A stretch of DNA of 64,000 bases, taken from contig NZ_CP117416.1 in assembly GCF_028606985.1 (NCBI RefSeq), positions 3,200,001-3,264,000 of the forward strand, in the 5' to 3' direction. The notes beneath the pieces are model-generated. The model ran no database searches, was not told the DNA's origin, and was given only the letters and a program-made list of their open reading frames with translations. Numbering within the stretch: the stretch's first letter is position 1; the number at the start of each line of letters is the position of its first letter. The translations under genes were made by a program, and so were the position numbers. The DNA comes from Paenibacillus kyungheensis (lineage in GTDB: Bacteria; Bacillota; Bacilli; Paenibacillales; Paenibacillaceae). Of the stretch, positions 46,778 through 55,998 are shown piece by piece.

Positions 46778-47988
46778 GTTACTGTATCGCTTCTTATCGT
46801 TGTTACGATAGCAAAGCTGATTTTCATAAAAAAGCATCTTCGATTGCAATCGGAATGACTGTCGGTAGCTGGACAGAATTGCCTGCTGCCAAGCAACAAT
46901 CGATGAAAAAGCATCTGGGTGAAGTTATTTCAGTAGATGTGCATGAATCCGAACAAGGTGAGCGGTATGCTGATATTCAGATCGCTTATCCTGATGCTAA
47001 TTTTAGCTCGGATATCCCTGCTCTACTTATTACAGTGTTTGGTAAAATTTCGATGGATGGTCAGATCAAGTTAACTAATTTACAATTTTCAGATACTTTT
47101 TTAAAAGCTTTTACAGGTCCTAAATTTGGTATTGAAGGTGTACGCCGTATTCTTGGTATTCCTGAACGTCCTTTATTGATGAGTATTTTCAAATCGGTTA
47201 TCGGTCATGATCTGGATGAATTAACACGTCAATTTACCGCACAAGCGTTAGGTGGCGTCGATCTGATTAAAGATGATGAGATTTTGTTCGAAAATGATTT
47301 AACACCGATTGAGAAACGGGTAGCAGCTTGCCGTAAAGCTGCGGATGATGTACAAGCTCAAACCGGTAAAAAAGTACTTTATGCTGCGAACTTAACCGGT
47401 CATACTTTTCATCTAAAAGAACAAGCCAAAAAAGCGATTGATTCCGGCGCTAATGCACTTTTACTTAATGTATTAGCTTATGGATATGATGTTCTTCATG
47501 AACTGGCACGTGATCCTGAAATTAATATCCCAATCATGGCGCATCCATCGCTTGCAGGAGCGTATTATCCTTCGCCTTATTATGGAATCTCTGCTTCGGT
47601 ATTGCTCGGTCAATTGATGCGTATTGCGGGTGCTGATCTGGTACTATTCCCTTCTCCTTATGGCTCTGTTGTAATGCCTAAAGAAGAAAATATGGCTATT
47701 CGCGAGCAACTGGTTTCTCCAGAACTGCCTTTCCGACATAGCTTCCCTGTACCATCAGCCGGGATTCATCCAGGGCTTGTACCGTTGATTTTAAAAGATT
47801 TTGGTAATGAAGTGATCATTAATGCAGGTGGCGGTATTCATGGTCATCCAGAAGGTGCTAGTGCTGGCGGTAAAGCGTTCCAACAAGCTATTGATGCTGC
47901 ACTAGCAGGTACTTCACTGGCTGATTATGCCGCTCAAGGACATCACGAACTTAGACAAGCTTTAGAACTTTGGGGTGGAGAACGATGA
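46774..47988 (+). CDS. mtnW: 2,3-diketo-5-methylthiopentyl-1-phosphate enolase (RuBisCO-like)
   Basis: 404 residues, form IV RuBisCO-like. The GGVDLIKDDEILFENDLTP segment holds the Lys to be carbamylated (about residue 167) and the metal acids. HPEGASAGGKAFQQAI with GGGIHGH forms the phosphate-binding end. It enolises DK-MTP-1-P in methionine salvage. ATGA overlap with proC upstream and with mtnX downstream. Confidence 0.95.
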   Translation: MSYCIASYRCYDSKADFHKKASSIAIGMTVGSWTELPAAKQQSMKKHLGEVISVDVHESEQGERYADIQIAYPDANFSSDIPALLITVFGKISMDGQIKLTNLQFSDTFLKAFTGPKFGIEGVRRILGIPERPLLMSIFKSVIGHDLDELTRQFTAQALGGVDLIKDDEILFENDLTPIEKRVAACRKAADDVQAQTGKKVLYAANLTGHTFHLKEQAKKAIDSGANALLLNVLAYGYDVLHELARDPEINIPIMAHPSLAGAYYPSPYYGISASVLLGQLMRIAGADLVLFPSPYGSVVMPKEENMAIREQLVSPELPFRHSFPVPSAGIHPGLVPLILKDFGNEVIINAGGGIHGHPEGASAGGKAFQQAIDAALAGTSLADYAAQGHHELRQALELWGGER

Positions 47989-48662
47989 GTGTAAGTAAAC
48001 AACCGATTATTTTTTGTGATTTTGATGGAACAATTACGAATTCAGATAATATTGTCGCTATTATGAAGCACTTCTCCCCTCCTGGTTATGAGAAAATTAT
48101 GAATGAAGTCGTAGGAGGACAGCGCTCGATTCGTGATGGTGTAGGCAAAATGTTTGCACTACTTCCTTCTTCACAAAAGCAAGAAATTGTTGATTATGTG
48201 ATGAGTACAGCAGGAATTCGTGAAGGATTTAGTGATTTTCTAGCTTTGGTTCATCGTCATCAAGTTCCTTTTTATGTGACTAGCGGTGGAATCGACTTTT
48301 TCTTAAAACCATTATTAGCACCTTTTGATATTGCAGAAGATCATATTTTCTGTAATGGTTCTGATTTTAGTGGCGAGTACATTCAGATTGTATGGACACA
48401 TCCTTGTGATGAACATTGTCAAAATGATTGTGGAATGTGCAAAACAACAGTCATGCGTCAATTCTCACCGGATCAATACGAGCGTATACTGATTGGTGAT
48501 AGTCTAACCGATTTTGAAGGAGCTAAGATTGCAGATCTAGTCTACTCCCGCTCTGTATTAACAGATAAATGTGTAGAATTAGGTGTAGATCATGTACCTT
48601 TCCATACGTTTCATGATATTATTTCAGATTTCGGACAAAGAATAGGAGCGATACATTCATGA
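47985..48662 (+). CDS. mtnX: 2-hydroxy-3-keto-5-methylthiopentenyl-1-phosphate phosphatase
   Basis: 225 residues from the ATG at 47985 (ATGA overlap with mtnW; GGTGGAG just before). HAD motif I is IFCDFDGTITNSDNI, motif II VTSGGIDFFLKP, motif IV GDSLTDFEGAKIADLVYSR. It also carries a Cys/His cluster (HPCDEHCQNDCGMCKT) seen in MtnX proteins. It dephosphorylates the enol from MtnW. Confidence 0.93.
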   Translation: MSVSKQPIIFCDFDGTITNSDNIVAIMKHFSPPGYEKIMNEVVGGQRSIRDGVGKMFALLPSSQKQEIVDYVMSTAGIREGFSDFLALVHRHQVPFYVTSGGIDFFLKPLLAPFDIAEDHIFCNGSDFSGEYIQIVWTHPCDEHCQNDCGMCKTTVMRQFSPDQYERILIGDSLTDFEGAKIADLVYSRSVLTDKCVELGVDHVPFHTFHDIISDFGQRIGAIHS

Positions 48663-49303
48663 GTTTTGTTAATATCCCTTTAGAGCATAAGCAAGCAACA
48701 TTACAAGAGCTTAGTGGTATCAAAGAGCAATTTGCAGCAAGACATTGGTTTCCAGGTACAAGTGGTAACTTATCGCTGCGTGTAGGCGATTATACGCCTG
48801 AGAACTTCCATTTTGCGATCACAGCTAGTGGAAAAGATAAATCGGCAAGTACGCCATCCGACTTCTTATTCGTCGATCAAGATGGACGTCCTTGCGAGAC
48901 TACAGGATTGAAGCCAAGTGCAGAGACATTGATTCATTGCGAAATTTATCGTGAAACAGGTTGCGGGGCTGTATTCCATGTGCATACTGTATTTAACAAT
49001 CTAGTGAGCGAATACTTCGGTGAACAAGGCGCAGTACCAATACAAGGACTTGAATTAATCAAAGCATTCAATATCTGGGAAGAAAATGCGGCAATTACGA
49101 TTCCTGTATTACCTAACTACGCTGAAATTCCTAAAATTGCAGAGTTAGTACCGGGTGTATTGAATCAATCTATTCCAGGTATACTTCTACGTGGACATGG
49201 TATCTATGCATGGGGTAAAAATGCGTTTGAAGCAAAACGCCATCTTGAAGCATTTGAATTTATTTTCGAGTATATTTATCGTGATTTACTATTGAAAAAA
49301 TAA
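48659..49303 (+). CDS. mtnB: Methylthioribulose-1-phosphate dehydratase
   Basis: 214 residues, class II aldolase fold. Zinc ligands are in VFHVHTVFNNL and LLRGHGIYAWG; WFPGTSGNLSLR and FAITASGKDKS form the phosphate site. It makes DK-MTP-1-P, the substrate of MtnW. ATGA overlap with mtnX. The expected next gene, mtnD, is absent; two terminators follow instead. Confidence 0.94.
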   Translation: MSFVNIPLEHKQATLQELSGIKEQFAARHWFPGTSGNLSLRVGDYTPENFHFAITASGKDKSASTPSDFLFVDQDGRPCETTGLKPSAETLIHCEIYRETGCGAVFHVHTVFNNLVSEYFGEQGAVPIQGLELIKAFNIWEENAAITIPVLPNYAEIPKIAELVPGVLNQSIPGILLRGHGIYAWGKNAFEAKRHLEAFEFIFEYIYRDLLLKK

Positions 49304-49405
49304 TACAGGTCTCTGGCTATTTTTAGATAATCGCCGAAATGATAACAAGATCTATAAGCGAACTAATGGTATTGCTCAGTGATTTCACGAATATCAGTTG
49401 TATAT

Positions 49406-49460
49406 TGATTCTGATCCGTTCGGGTTTAGCACTTAGATACGGATCAGAATCGTATTTTTT
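49406..49460 (+). terminator. First terminator of the pro-mtn operon
   Basis: GATTCTGATCCGT pairs with ACGGATCAGAATC around a 19-nt loop, then TATTTTTT. Confidence 0.8.
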
Positions 49461-49506
49461 CACAAATGAAGCGTTATCATTTTGGAAATATTTGAAAAAA
49501 ACGTAC

Positions 49507-49543
49507 AAAAAAGCTGACATTATGGTTAATGTCAGCTTTTTTT
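49507..49543. terminator. Second terminator
   Basis: AAAAAAGCTGACATTA and its complement around a 3-nt loop. A strong bidirectional structure, about 50 bp after the first. The rest of 49544-49775 holds only a weak hairpin (49691-49711) that may end the LysM gene. Confidence 0.85.
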
Positions 49544-49775
49544 GTATGTAAAACACAAATAGTTGTTGCCCTTCATTACAAATACCCGTATACTGATTAT
49601 AAATTAATAACAAGCAAACAGATCAACTGAGTTATCTGCATTCCTTGACTTAAATATGTTGCATTTCGTATAAGAAATACCATAATAGAAACCATCTATG
49701 GCAGTAGATGGCTTCATGTATATCTTTATTGGTATTTTTCTATCCTATGCTCTTGGCCGATCAGATGGATAAATC

Positions 49776-50207
49776 TTATTTTTGCGGAATAGTCAATTGG
49801 TATCCAGCTGGAAGAAGATTGTTAGCAGCAATCAACTCATCTACAGTTACACCATATTGAGCAGCGATTTCAGTAAGGCTAGCACCTTGTGGAACAACTA
49901 CAGTTACGTTTGTTTTAGCTTGAGTTTCAGTAGCAGGTGTCTTAGCGGCATCTGTTTTTTCTTGTTCTGGAGCAGTTGTTGTTTCGTTAGAAGAACCGAA
50001 CATTGCATTTACTTGTGCAGATACAGCAGCTTGGTAAGCAGCGTTGTCAGCACGTTTTTCTGCTTTATCTTTGTTTTTCTCATGGTTAGAATCGTTACTT
50101 GCAGCAGATACTTGGTGTGCTCCCAAAGGTGCTACTACAGATACTGCTCCCAAACTTGCTGCTACTACTGTAGACAATAATACTTTTTGAATTTTGCTGT
50201 TCATCAT
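49776..50207 (-). CDS. Secreted LysM-domain protein
   Basis: 143 residues. Signal peptide (VLLSTVVAASLGAVSVVAPL ending HQVSA), then a charged Lys/Glu/Asp segment and a Thr/Pro-rich linker. A single C-terminal LysM follows (VVVPQGASLTEIAAQYGVTV DELIAANNLLPAG). No enzyme domain is present. It should bind peptidoglycan and stay wall-attached. AGGAGAG lies 7 nt before the ATG. About 1.1 kb of AT-rich DNA lies upstream. Confidence 0.85.
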   Translation of the reverse strand: MMNSKIQKVLLSTVVAASLGAVSVVAPLGAHQVSAASNDSNHEKNKDKAEKRADNAAYQAAVSAQVNAMFGSSNETTTAPEQEKTDAAKTPATETQAKTNVTVVVPQGASLTEIAAQYGVTVDELIAANNLLPAGYQLTIPQK

Positions 50208-51280
50208 TTTGTATCTCTCCTAATTGAATGTTTTATTTTGTATTACTCTGTGTTACGTGTTTATCTTGATTTTAGATCACTCTATACTCTAACCACTTTA
50301 GCTTGTTATGAATAATTATGAGGTAGTAGTCATGTATTTGTAAGTATTCAGTACTTGTTTATCAGGGCAAAAGTAACTTTACTCCTATTTCAAATAAATT
50401 GCAACCCTACTGAAATTGATTTTATTATATTTTGCAAAATTAAATGTGCACAAAGAATAGAAACATACCTAATTAGTTTAGCGCTTACATTTTTAATAAA
50501 CTTTTTTCCAATTTAATATTTACTGTATATTTTTTCACATTCCGTTTACATTTCTGATTTCCTTCTCTTTTGTCCATAATATGTACACATTTTCGTATTT
50601 GTGTTATATAAAGTGACATGAAAGTTCATAATTATATAAAAATAGTTTCATATAGTTACTTTAAATAAGGTTATTTTCTTAGATTCATCTTCTTATTCCT
50701 TCCAAAAATCTTTCTTTTTTATTTGTTAACCTACATAAATTCCTTTGATAGCCTATACTTATTTGTTTATATGTTAACATTTCTTATCTATTATTCATTT
50801 TTAAGTATCACATTATGATATTACTCCTCATGTCATATATACCTCACACCTAAGTAGCTAACTATAATTTATGCTACTCCTACATTTAGTCAAACTCCTT
50901 TTTACCAAATATAGGGTAATGTATAATTATACTTTTATATGAATATTAAGTCTAAAATATAAATTAATTATCTTTCTTGATATTACCTCTGAAAATGTAC
51001 AAAAAACGATGATTTCATAACGAAAAAAAATTTAAAAATATTTTTTAAAATCTTATTTTTCCGTATGTTTTGATGTTATTTTCATTAGATTTAATCGTGA
51101 CTATACTATCTTTTTCTGTATCGAGCATTTTATTTTTTTAAAAATATGATGCTGTATAATTTCGCATATACGTTATATTTTGATAGTTATAACGTAAGTA
51201 TATTTTAATACAGGGCTACAATCTGAGGAGAAAGCTTCTTATCGGATCATAGTTAGACCTAATATATTTGTACATATGAT
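50208..51280. other. AT-rich gene-free region
   Basis: About 1.07 kb, very AT-rich, no reading frame with a ribosome binding site on either strand. It must hold the LysM promoter. A cre-like TTTAGCGCTTACAT lies at 50477-50490. No riboswitch of the c-di-AMP (ydaO) type is seen. I see nothing else that I can name. Confidence 0.6.
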
Positions 51281-51328
51281 AAAAAGAAGGCTATCTCCTC
51301 GAATACATATCGGGAAATAGCCTTCTTT
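51281..51328 (-). terminator. Terminator of asnS-dnaD
   Basis: AGAAGGCTAT pairs with ATAGCCTTCT, extended by TCTCC/GGGA, then TTTTT on the minus strand. Confidence 0.82.
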
Positions 51329-51387
51329 CGCTCTGACTCTATCTATAAGGTTATACTTTTGCTTCATGTACAATAGATAATTTCCAC

Positions 51388-52089
51388 TTACCGTTGACGG
51401 AATTTTTGGGTATGTGCACGAGCGTCTTCTACGGTGCGTACACGATTCCGATTCCATTCTAGTAAAATACGATCAATGTATCTGAAATGAAGCTTACCAG
51501 CAAATACAGCTTCTTTGAGCGCCATTAGAATCAATTCTTCTGCATACCGATCCTGATCAATCCAACTTGAGATGGTTTCACATTCCATCGGAGATAATGG
51601 ACGAGCGAATTCTTTTTCAAAAATGATAAAAAGATTACGTTCGTTTTCTGCTTGCTTATCGACTTTGGACATTGGTTTAACCGGTTCTGGTAATACGTCT
51701 GAAGAATCGATACGATCTTGCTGCTCTGTCGCCAGTACAGTCCCCAGTTTCTCATACAATCCGCTTAGATCATAACGCTCATAGCGAATCCCTGTTAATG
51801 GGTCTTCTTCATCCTCAATCAAAATAAATCCTGACTTCATTAACTTCTGGATACGAGTAGCGATCAATGAAGCATCTGCTCCTGTTCTCCACTGTAGTTC
51901 TTCAAGTGTCGGAAATTCATTATTTTCAACTTGTCGAAAAGATAGAATTTGAATGAGCAACATTGCTTCCGCATCATCCAGATCTAATGCCTGATAATAT
52001 TTGAGCAATGCATACGGCACATTCGCTGTCTGCAAACCCAAAGCAAAGGCAGCACCTTTAGACCAGGACTTCCATTGTTCTCCGCCCAT
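51388..52089 (-). CDS. dnaD: DnaD replication-initiation protein
   Basis: 233 residues from the ATG at 52089 with AAAGGGTG 6 nt upstream. The N-terminal winged helix reads FPTLEELQWRTGADASLIAT with QKLMKSGFILIEDE. The C-terminal DnaD/DnaB2 domain reads FEKEFARPLSPMECETISSW and ends with the YIDRILLEWNRNRVRT motif. DnaD helps load the helicase at replication restart and oriC. It is 51 bp after asnS, in the same operon, as in B. subtilis. Confidence 0.92.
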   Translation of the reverse strand: MGGEQWKSWSKGAAFALGLQTANVPYALLKYYQALDLDDAEAMLLIQILSFRQVENNEFPTLEELQWRTGADASLIATRIQKLMKSGFILIEDEEDPLTGIRYERYDLSGLYEKLGTVLATEQQDRIDSSDVLPEPVKPMSKVDKQAENERNLFIIFEKEFARPLSPMECETISSWIDQDRYAEELILMALKEAVFAGKLHFRYIDRILLEWNRNRVRTVEDARAHTQKFRQR

Positions 52090-52140
52090 GTGATTCACCC
52101 TTTCTATTGCTCTACGATTAGACATCATCCTACGTAGAGA

Positions 52141-53436
52141 CTAAGGGTACAGACGGTACAACATACGTGGGAAGGCAATCGTTTCGCGGACATGATCCAA
52201 TCCACAAATCCATGCCACTGTACGTTCTAGACCTAGACCGAAGCCAGAATGCGGTACACTTCCGTATGTGCGTAGATCTAGATACCATTTATAAGCTTCT
52301 TCTGTCAGGTTATGCTCTTCAAAACGCTGTTTCATTAATTCTGGATCGTCGATACGTTGTGATCCACCAATAATCTCTCCATATCCTTCAGGTGCGATCA
52401 TATCTGCACACAATACTACTTCAGGACGTTCAGGATCAGGTTTCATATAGAATGCTTTGATATCTTTAGGATAATTGGTGATAAATACAGGTTTGTCATA
52501 CGCTTCAGCAATCGCTGTTTCGTGCGGCGCACCAAAGTCATTACCCCAAGGAATATCGAAATCTTTACCTTTTAAGAACTCAATCGCTTCGTCATAAGAG
52601 ATACGTGGGAATGGTGCTTGAATATTTTCCAATTTGGAAATATCGCGCTCCAATGTTTCCAACTCTGTACGACAGTTTTTAAGAACAGATTGTACGACAT
52701 ATGATACAAATTGTTCTTGCACACGTAGACTTTCTTCATGATCGGTAAATGCCATCTCAGGCTCGATCATCCAGAACTCGATCAAATGACGACGTGTTTT
52801 GGATTTTTCAGCACGGAATGTAGGTCCAAATGAATATACTTTCCCCAGTGCCATAGCTGCTGCTTCCATATACAACTGTCCACTTTGTGTTAGATATGCA
52901 TCTTCATCAAAGTATTTGATATGGAACAATTCTGTAGAATCTTCTGCCGCAGACGGTGTCAAGATTGGTGGATCGACTTTGGTAAATCCGTTGGTGTTGA
53001 AAAACTCTTGTACCGCGCGAATAATTTCGGCACGAATCACCATAACCGCACGCTGTCTATTCGAACGCAACCATAGATGACGATGGTCCATTAAGAAATC
53101 TGTACCATGTTCTTTAGGTGTAATCGGATAGTTTTCAGTTAAATGAATAATTTCGATACCTGTAACAGTCATCTCATATCCAGATTTACTGCGTGGTTCT
53201 TCACGAATAATACCTGTTACATACAAAGAGCTTTCTTGTGTTAAGCTTTTCGCATCGTTCCACAATTCTTCGGACACTTCGCTTTTTACAACAACGCCTT
53301 GAATATATCCTGTACCATCACGTAATTGTAAAAACTGAATTTTACCGCTAGAGCGCTTATTGTTGATCCATGCGCCAATCGTGACAGTCTGTTCAACATG
53401 CTCATTTACTTTTTTTATAACGGTTTTGGTAGACAT
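52141..53436 (-). CDS. asnS: Asparaginyl-tRNA synthetase
   Basis: 431 residues. OB-fold anticodon domain ([20 protein letters not shown]), then class II catalytic motifs: motif 2 [20 protein letters not shown], motif 3 [20 protein letters not shown]. The [10 protein letters not shown]-like region and the length support AsnS over AspS. No T-box precedes it; instead there is a palindrome and a hairpin (53508-53588). Confidence 0.95.
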   Translation of the reverse strand: MSTKTVIKKVNEHVEQTVTIGAWINNKRSSGKIQFLQLRDGTGYIQGVVVKSEVSEELWNDAKSLTQESSLYVTGIIREEPRSKSGYEMTVTGIEIIHLTENYPITPKEHGTDFLMDHRHLWLRSNRQRAVMVIRAEIIRAVQEFFNTNGFTKVDPPILTPSAAEDSTELFHIKYFDEDAYLTQSGQLYMEAAAMALGKVYSFGPTFRAEKSKTRRHLIEFWMIEPEMAFTDHEESLRVQEQFVSYVVQSVLKNCRTELETLERDISKLENIQAPFPRISYDEAIEFLKGKDFDIPWGNDFGAPHETAIAEAYDKPVFITNYPKDIKAFYMKPDPERPEVVLCADMIAPEGYGEIIGGSQRIDDPELMKQRFEEHNLTEEAYKWYLDLRTYGSVPHSGFGLGLERTVAWICGLDHVRETIAFPRMLYRLYP

Positions 53437-53507
53437 TTATATACTCTCCCTTTTGCTTATTGAGCAACATCAATGAAATAGGTAATGACTACAAGCGATT
53501 TTCAGCA

Positions 53508-53544
53508 AGAAATCAAAGCAAAAAACGACTTTGCTTTGATTTCT
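53508..53544 (-). other. Perfect 15-bp hairpin in the asnS leader
   Basis: AGAAATCAAAGCAAA and its exact complement around a 7-nt loop. It is AT-rich, and no clear T run follows on either strand. It lies 72-108 bp before asnS. Confidence 0.65.
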
Positions 53545-53567
53545 ACTGAGAAGCTTTTATATTATCA

Positions 53568-53588
53568 TTATTCAAATCATTTGAATAA
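53568..53588. promoter_or_regulatory. 21-bp perfect palindrome, candidate operator of asnS
   Basis: Arm TTATTCAAAT, one centre base, and the exact complement ATTTGAATAA. On the minus strand a GATAAT/TAATAT -10 candidate follows at once, so the palindrome would cover the -35 region and spacer of an asnS promoter. It is not a recognised consensus. Confidence 0.6.
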
Positions 53589-53654
53589 CATCCATTTACC
53601 TATTTTAAATCATTATACAATAAACATCTGCTTGTTTATGATCTATTATGTTGC

Positions 53655-54854
53655 TTACTTTTGAATCAACTTGTACGTATCACGTGCAATAACAAGCTCT
53701 TCATTCGTAGGAACAACCAGTACTTCTACTTTGGAATCCGGTGTAGAAATACGACGTGGATCGCCAGAACGGATTTTGTTCAATTCTGGATCCAATTTCA
53801 CACCAAGATATGTTAAGTTTTCGCATACTTTTTCACGAACGATTGCAGAGTTTTCACCGATACCTGCAGTAAAGACGATAACATCTACACCGTCCATAGC
53901 AGCTACATACGAACCGATGTATTTACGTAAACGATATTCAAACATTTCAAAAGCAAGTGTTGAATTAGCATCGCCTTCTGCCATAGCATCTGTAATTTCA
54001 CGCATATCACTGCTCGAACCAGAAATCGCCATAAGTCCACTATGTTTGTTCAACATAAAGTTAACTTCACCGATACTGAGTTCTTCTTTGTTCATTACAT
54101 AAGGTACGATCGCTGGATCAAGGTCACCACTACGTGTACCCATGATTAGACCTTCAAGCGGTGTCATTCCCATTGATGTATCTACAGAGATACCGTCTTT
54201 AACAGCTGTTAAGCTACCACCGTTACCGATATGGCAAGTGATTACTTTAAGCTCTTTTAACGGACGTTTAAGGTATTCAGCCGCTGCAAGACTTACATAA
54301 TAATGAGACGTGCCGTGGAATCCATAACGACGTACTTTATGTTTTTTGTAAAGTACTTTAGGAATAGCATACAAATATGCTTTTTCAGGCATCGTTTGGT
54401 GGAATGCTGTATCAAATACAACAACCTGTGGTACGTCAGGCATATTCAACTCAACCGCTTCAATCCCCATGATATGAGCAGGGTTATGAAGAGGAGCAAG
54501 ATCGAATAAGCGACGAATTTCTTTTTTCACATCTTTGTCTACAAGCACAGATTCTTTAAATGATTCTGCCCCTTGTACTACACGGTGACCTACAGCATCA
54601 ATTTCGTCTACAGATTGCATAACACCATGTTTTGCATCTGTTAAGCTTTCGAGTACACGACGAATCGCAATTGTATGATCTAGAATTTCGCTTACAGTAT
54701 TGTATTCTTCGCCGCCTGTAGGCTCATGAACAAGGATAGAAGAATCCATTCCGATTCGTTCTACGCGTCCTTTGGCTAGAACACTTTCGTCTGTCATGTT
54801 GTACAACTGGTATTTTAGAGAAGAACTACCTGCATTAATTACGAGTACTTTCAT
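53655..54854 (-). CDS. ackA: Acetate kinase
   Basis: 399 residues. VLVINAGSSSLKYQLYN at the N-terminus, VFDTAFHQTMPEKAYLYAIP, ITCHIGNGGSLTAVKDGISV, GTRSGDLDPAIVPYV and FTAGIGENSAIVRE: ASKHA fold, all AckA, not the butyrate kinase variant. It interconverts acetyl phosphate/ADP and acetate/ATP. Start overlaps the hbd stop by 4 nt. Confidence 0.95.
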   Translation of the reverse strand: MKVLVINAGSSSLKYQLYNMTDESVLAKGRVERIGMDSSILVHEPTGGEEYNTVSEILDHTIAIRRVLESLTDAKHGVMQSVDEIDAVGHRVVQGAESFKESVLVDKDVKKEIRRLFDLAPLHNPAHIMGIEAVELNMPDVPQVVVFDTAFHQTMPEKAYLYAIPKVLYKKHKVRRYGFHGTSHYYVSLAAAEYLKRPLKELKVITCHIGNGGSLTAVKDGISVDTSMGMTPLEGLIMGTRSGDLDPAIVPYVMNKEELSIGEVNFMLNKHSGLMAISGSSSDMREITDAMAEGDANSTLAFEMFEYRLRKYIGSYVAAMDGVDVIVFTAGIGENSAIVREKVCENLTYLGVKLDPELNKIRSGDPRRISTPDSKVEVLVVPTNEELVIARDTYKLIQK

Positions 54855-55723
54855 ATCCGGTCACCATCCTTGTCATACTTGAAGAATCCTTCGCCTGTTT
54901 TCACGCCAAGACTACCTGCACGAACCATTTTTTTCAAAATGATCGCTGGACGATATTTCAACTCTCCGTATTCGCGGAACATACGCTCAAGTGCTGCATT
55001 TACTGAATCCAGTCCGAAACGGTCAGCCATTTCAAGCGGGCCATATTGGAATTGGTAACCAATGCGCATCGAATCATCGATATCTGCAGCAGAAGCTACG
55101 CCTTCTTCAAGTACATGCAATGCTTCATTGATCAATAAACAAATAATACGACTTGTTACAAATCCAGGAGATTCGTAAACCATGATTCCGCGTTTGTTTA
55201 CTGTTTGCTCAATAAAGTTTTTTGTCACTTCAAACGTTTGATCGGATGTACGAAGACCACGAATGATTTCTACAAGATCAATTTTGGATACTGGATAAAT
55301 AAAGTGCATTCCAATAACACGTTCTGGATACATCGTTGAACTCGCAAGTTCTGTTAAGCTCAGTGTAGATGTGTTACTTGCTAGAATAACGCTGCTTGGA
55401 CATACTTGGTCCAATTGAGCAAATACTTCTTTTTTCGCTTCTGGATCTTCACTGATTGTTTCAATAACAAGTTCACATGTACCCAGGTCTGCAAAATGAG
55501 TCACTTTAGTGATTTTGGACAAAATCAATTTTTTCTCTGCTTGAGTTAATGCCCATTTTTCCATTTGCTTGTCTAAACTTGTCTCAATCATATCCCAAGC
55601 ATGGTTCAGCTTGTCCTGTGTTTTCTCAACAAGTAATACCTCGATGCCCTTTTTAGCAAGCATTTCAGAAATACCTTGTCCCATTGTACCGCCGCCGATA
55701 ACGCCGACTTTTTTAAAATTCAT
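54851..55723 (-). CDS. hbd: 3-hydroxybutyryl-CoA dehydrogenase
   Basis: 290 residues from the ATG at 55723 with GGGTGG upstream. NAD-binding VGVIGGGTMGQGISEMLAKK; catalytic His-Glu in MHFIYPVSKIDLVEIIRGL; ESPGFVTSRIICLLINEA and QYGPLEMADRFGLD at the C-terminus. It acts on 3-hydroxyacyl-CoA, as in mmgB or hbd. Coupled to ackA by overlap, which hints at a role in acetyl-CoA overflow or short-chain acyl-CoA use. Confidence 0.9.
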   Translation of the reverse strand: MNFKKVGVIGGGTMGQGISEMLAKKGIEVLLVEKTQDKLNHAWDMIETSLDKQMEKWALTQAEKKLILSKITKVTHFADLGTCELVIETISEDPEAKKEVFAQLDQVCPSSVILASNTSTLSLTELASSTMYPERVIGMHFIYPVSKIDLVEIIRGLRTSDQTFEVTKNFIEQTVNKRGIMVYESPGFVTSRIICLLINEALHVLEEGVASAADIDDSMRIGYQFQYGPLEMADRFGLDSVNAALERMFREYGELKYRPAIILKKMVRAGSLGVKTGEGFFKYDKDGDRI

Positions 55724-55961
55724 GGTTTCTTTCCACCCTTCCAATATTCATAAAGTGTACAGACTATATATGCTCAGCCTATATCCTTTGAAGCCTTCTA
55801 TTCGTTGTTGTGTCTTCTCTAGCTTGCCTTTATACAAAATACATAGATACTTCAAAACCAATCTTGTGTACTTGCGTATTGAAGCCGAAAAAATCAAAAC
55901 ATAATGTCAGGCTTTGATATACTCTCCAACATCTAATAATAGCGTAGCGCAGGCAAAAAGT

Positions 55962-55998
55962 AAAAAAAAAGTACCAGCATTTTAAATTATGCTGGTAC
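55962..55998 (-). terminator. Terminator overlapping the 3' end of the FtsH-like gene
   Basis: GTACCAGCAT pairs with ATGCTGGTAC; on the minus strand nine T follow. The stop codon at 55987-55989 is at the loop edge. Confidence 0.85.

Noticed and set aside
49304-49405. A remnant of mtnD after mtnB
   Set aside because: No frame resembles acireductone dioxygenase in the 100 bp before the terminator.
50208-51387. A c-di-AMP (ydaO-type) riboswitch before the LysM gene
   Set aside because: Expected for some wall proteins, but none of its GC-rich conserved segments occurs in this AT-rich DNA.
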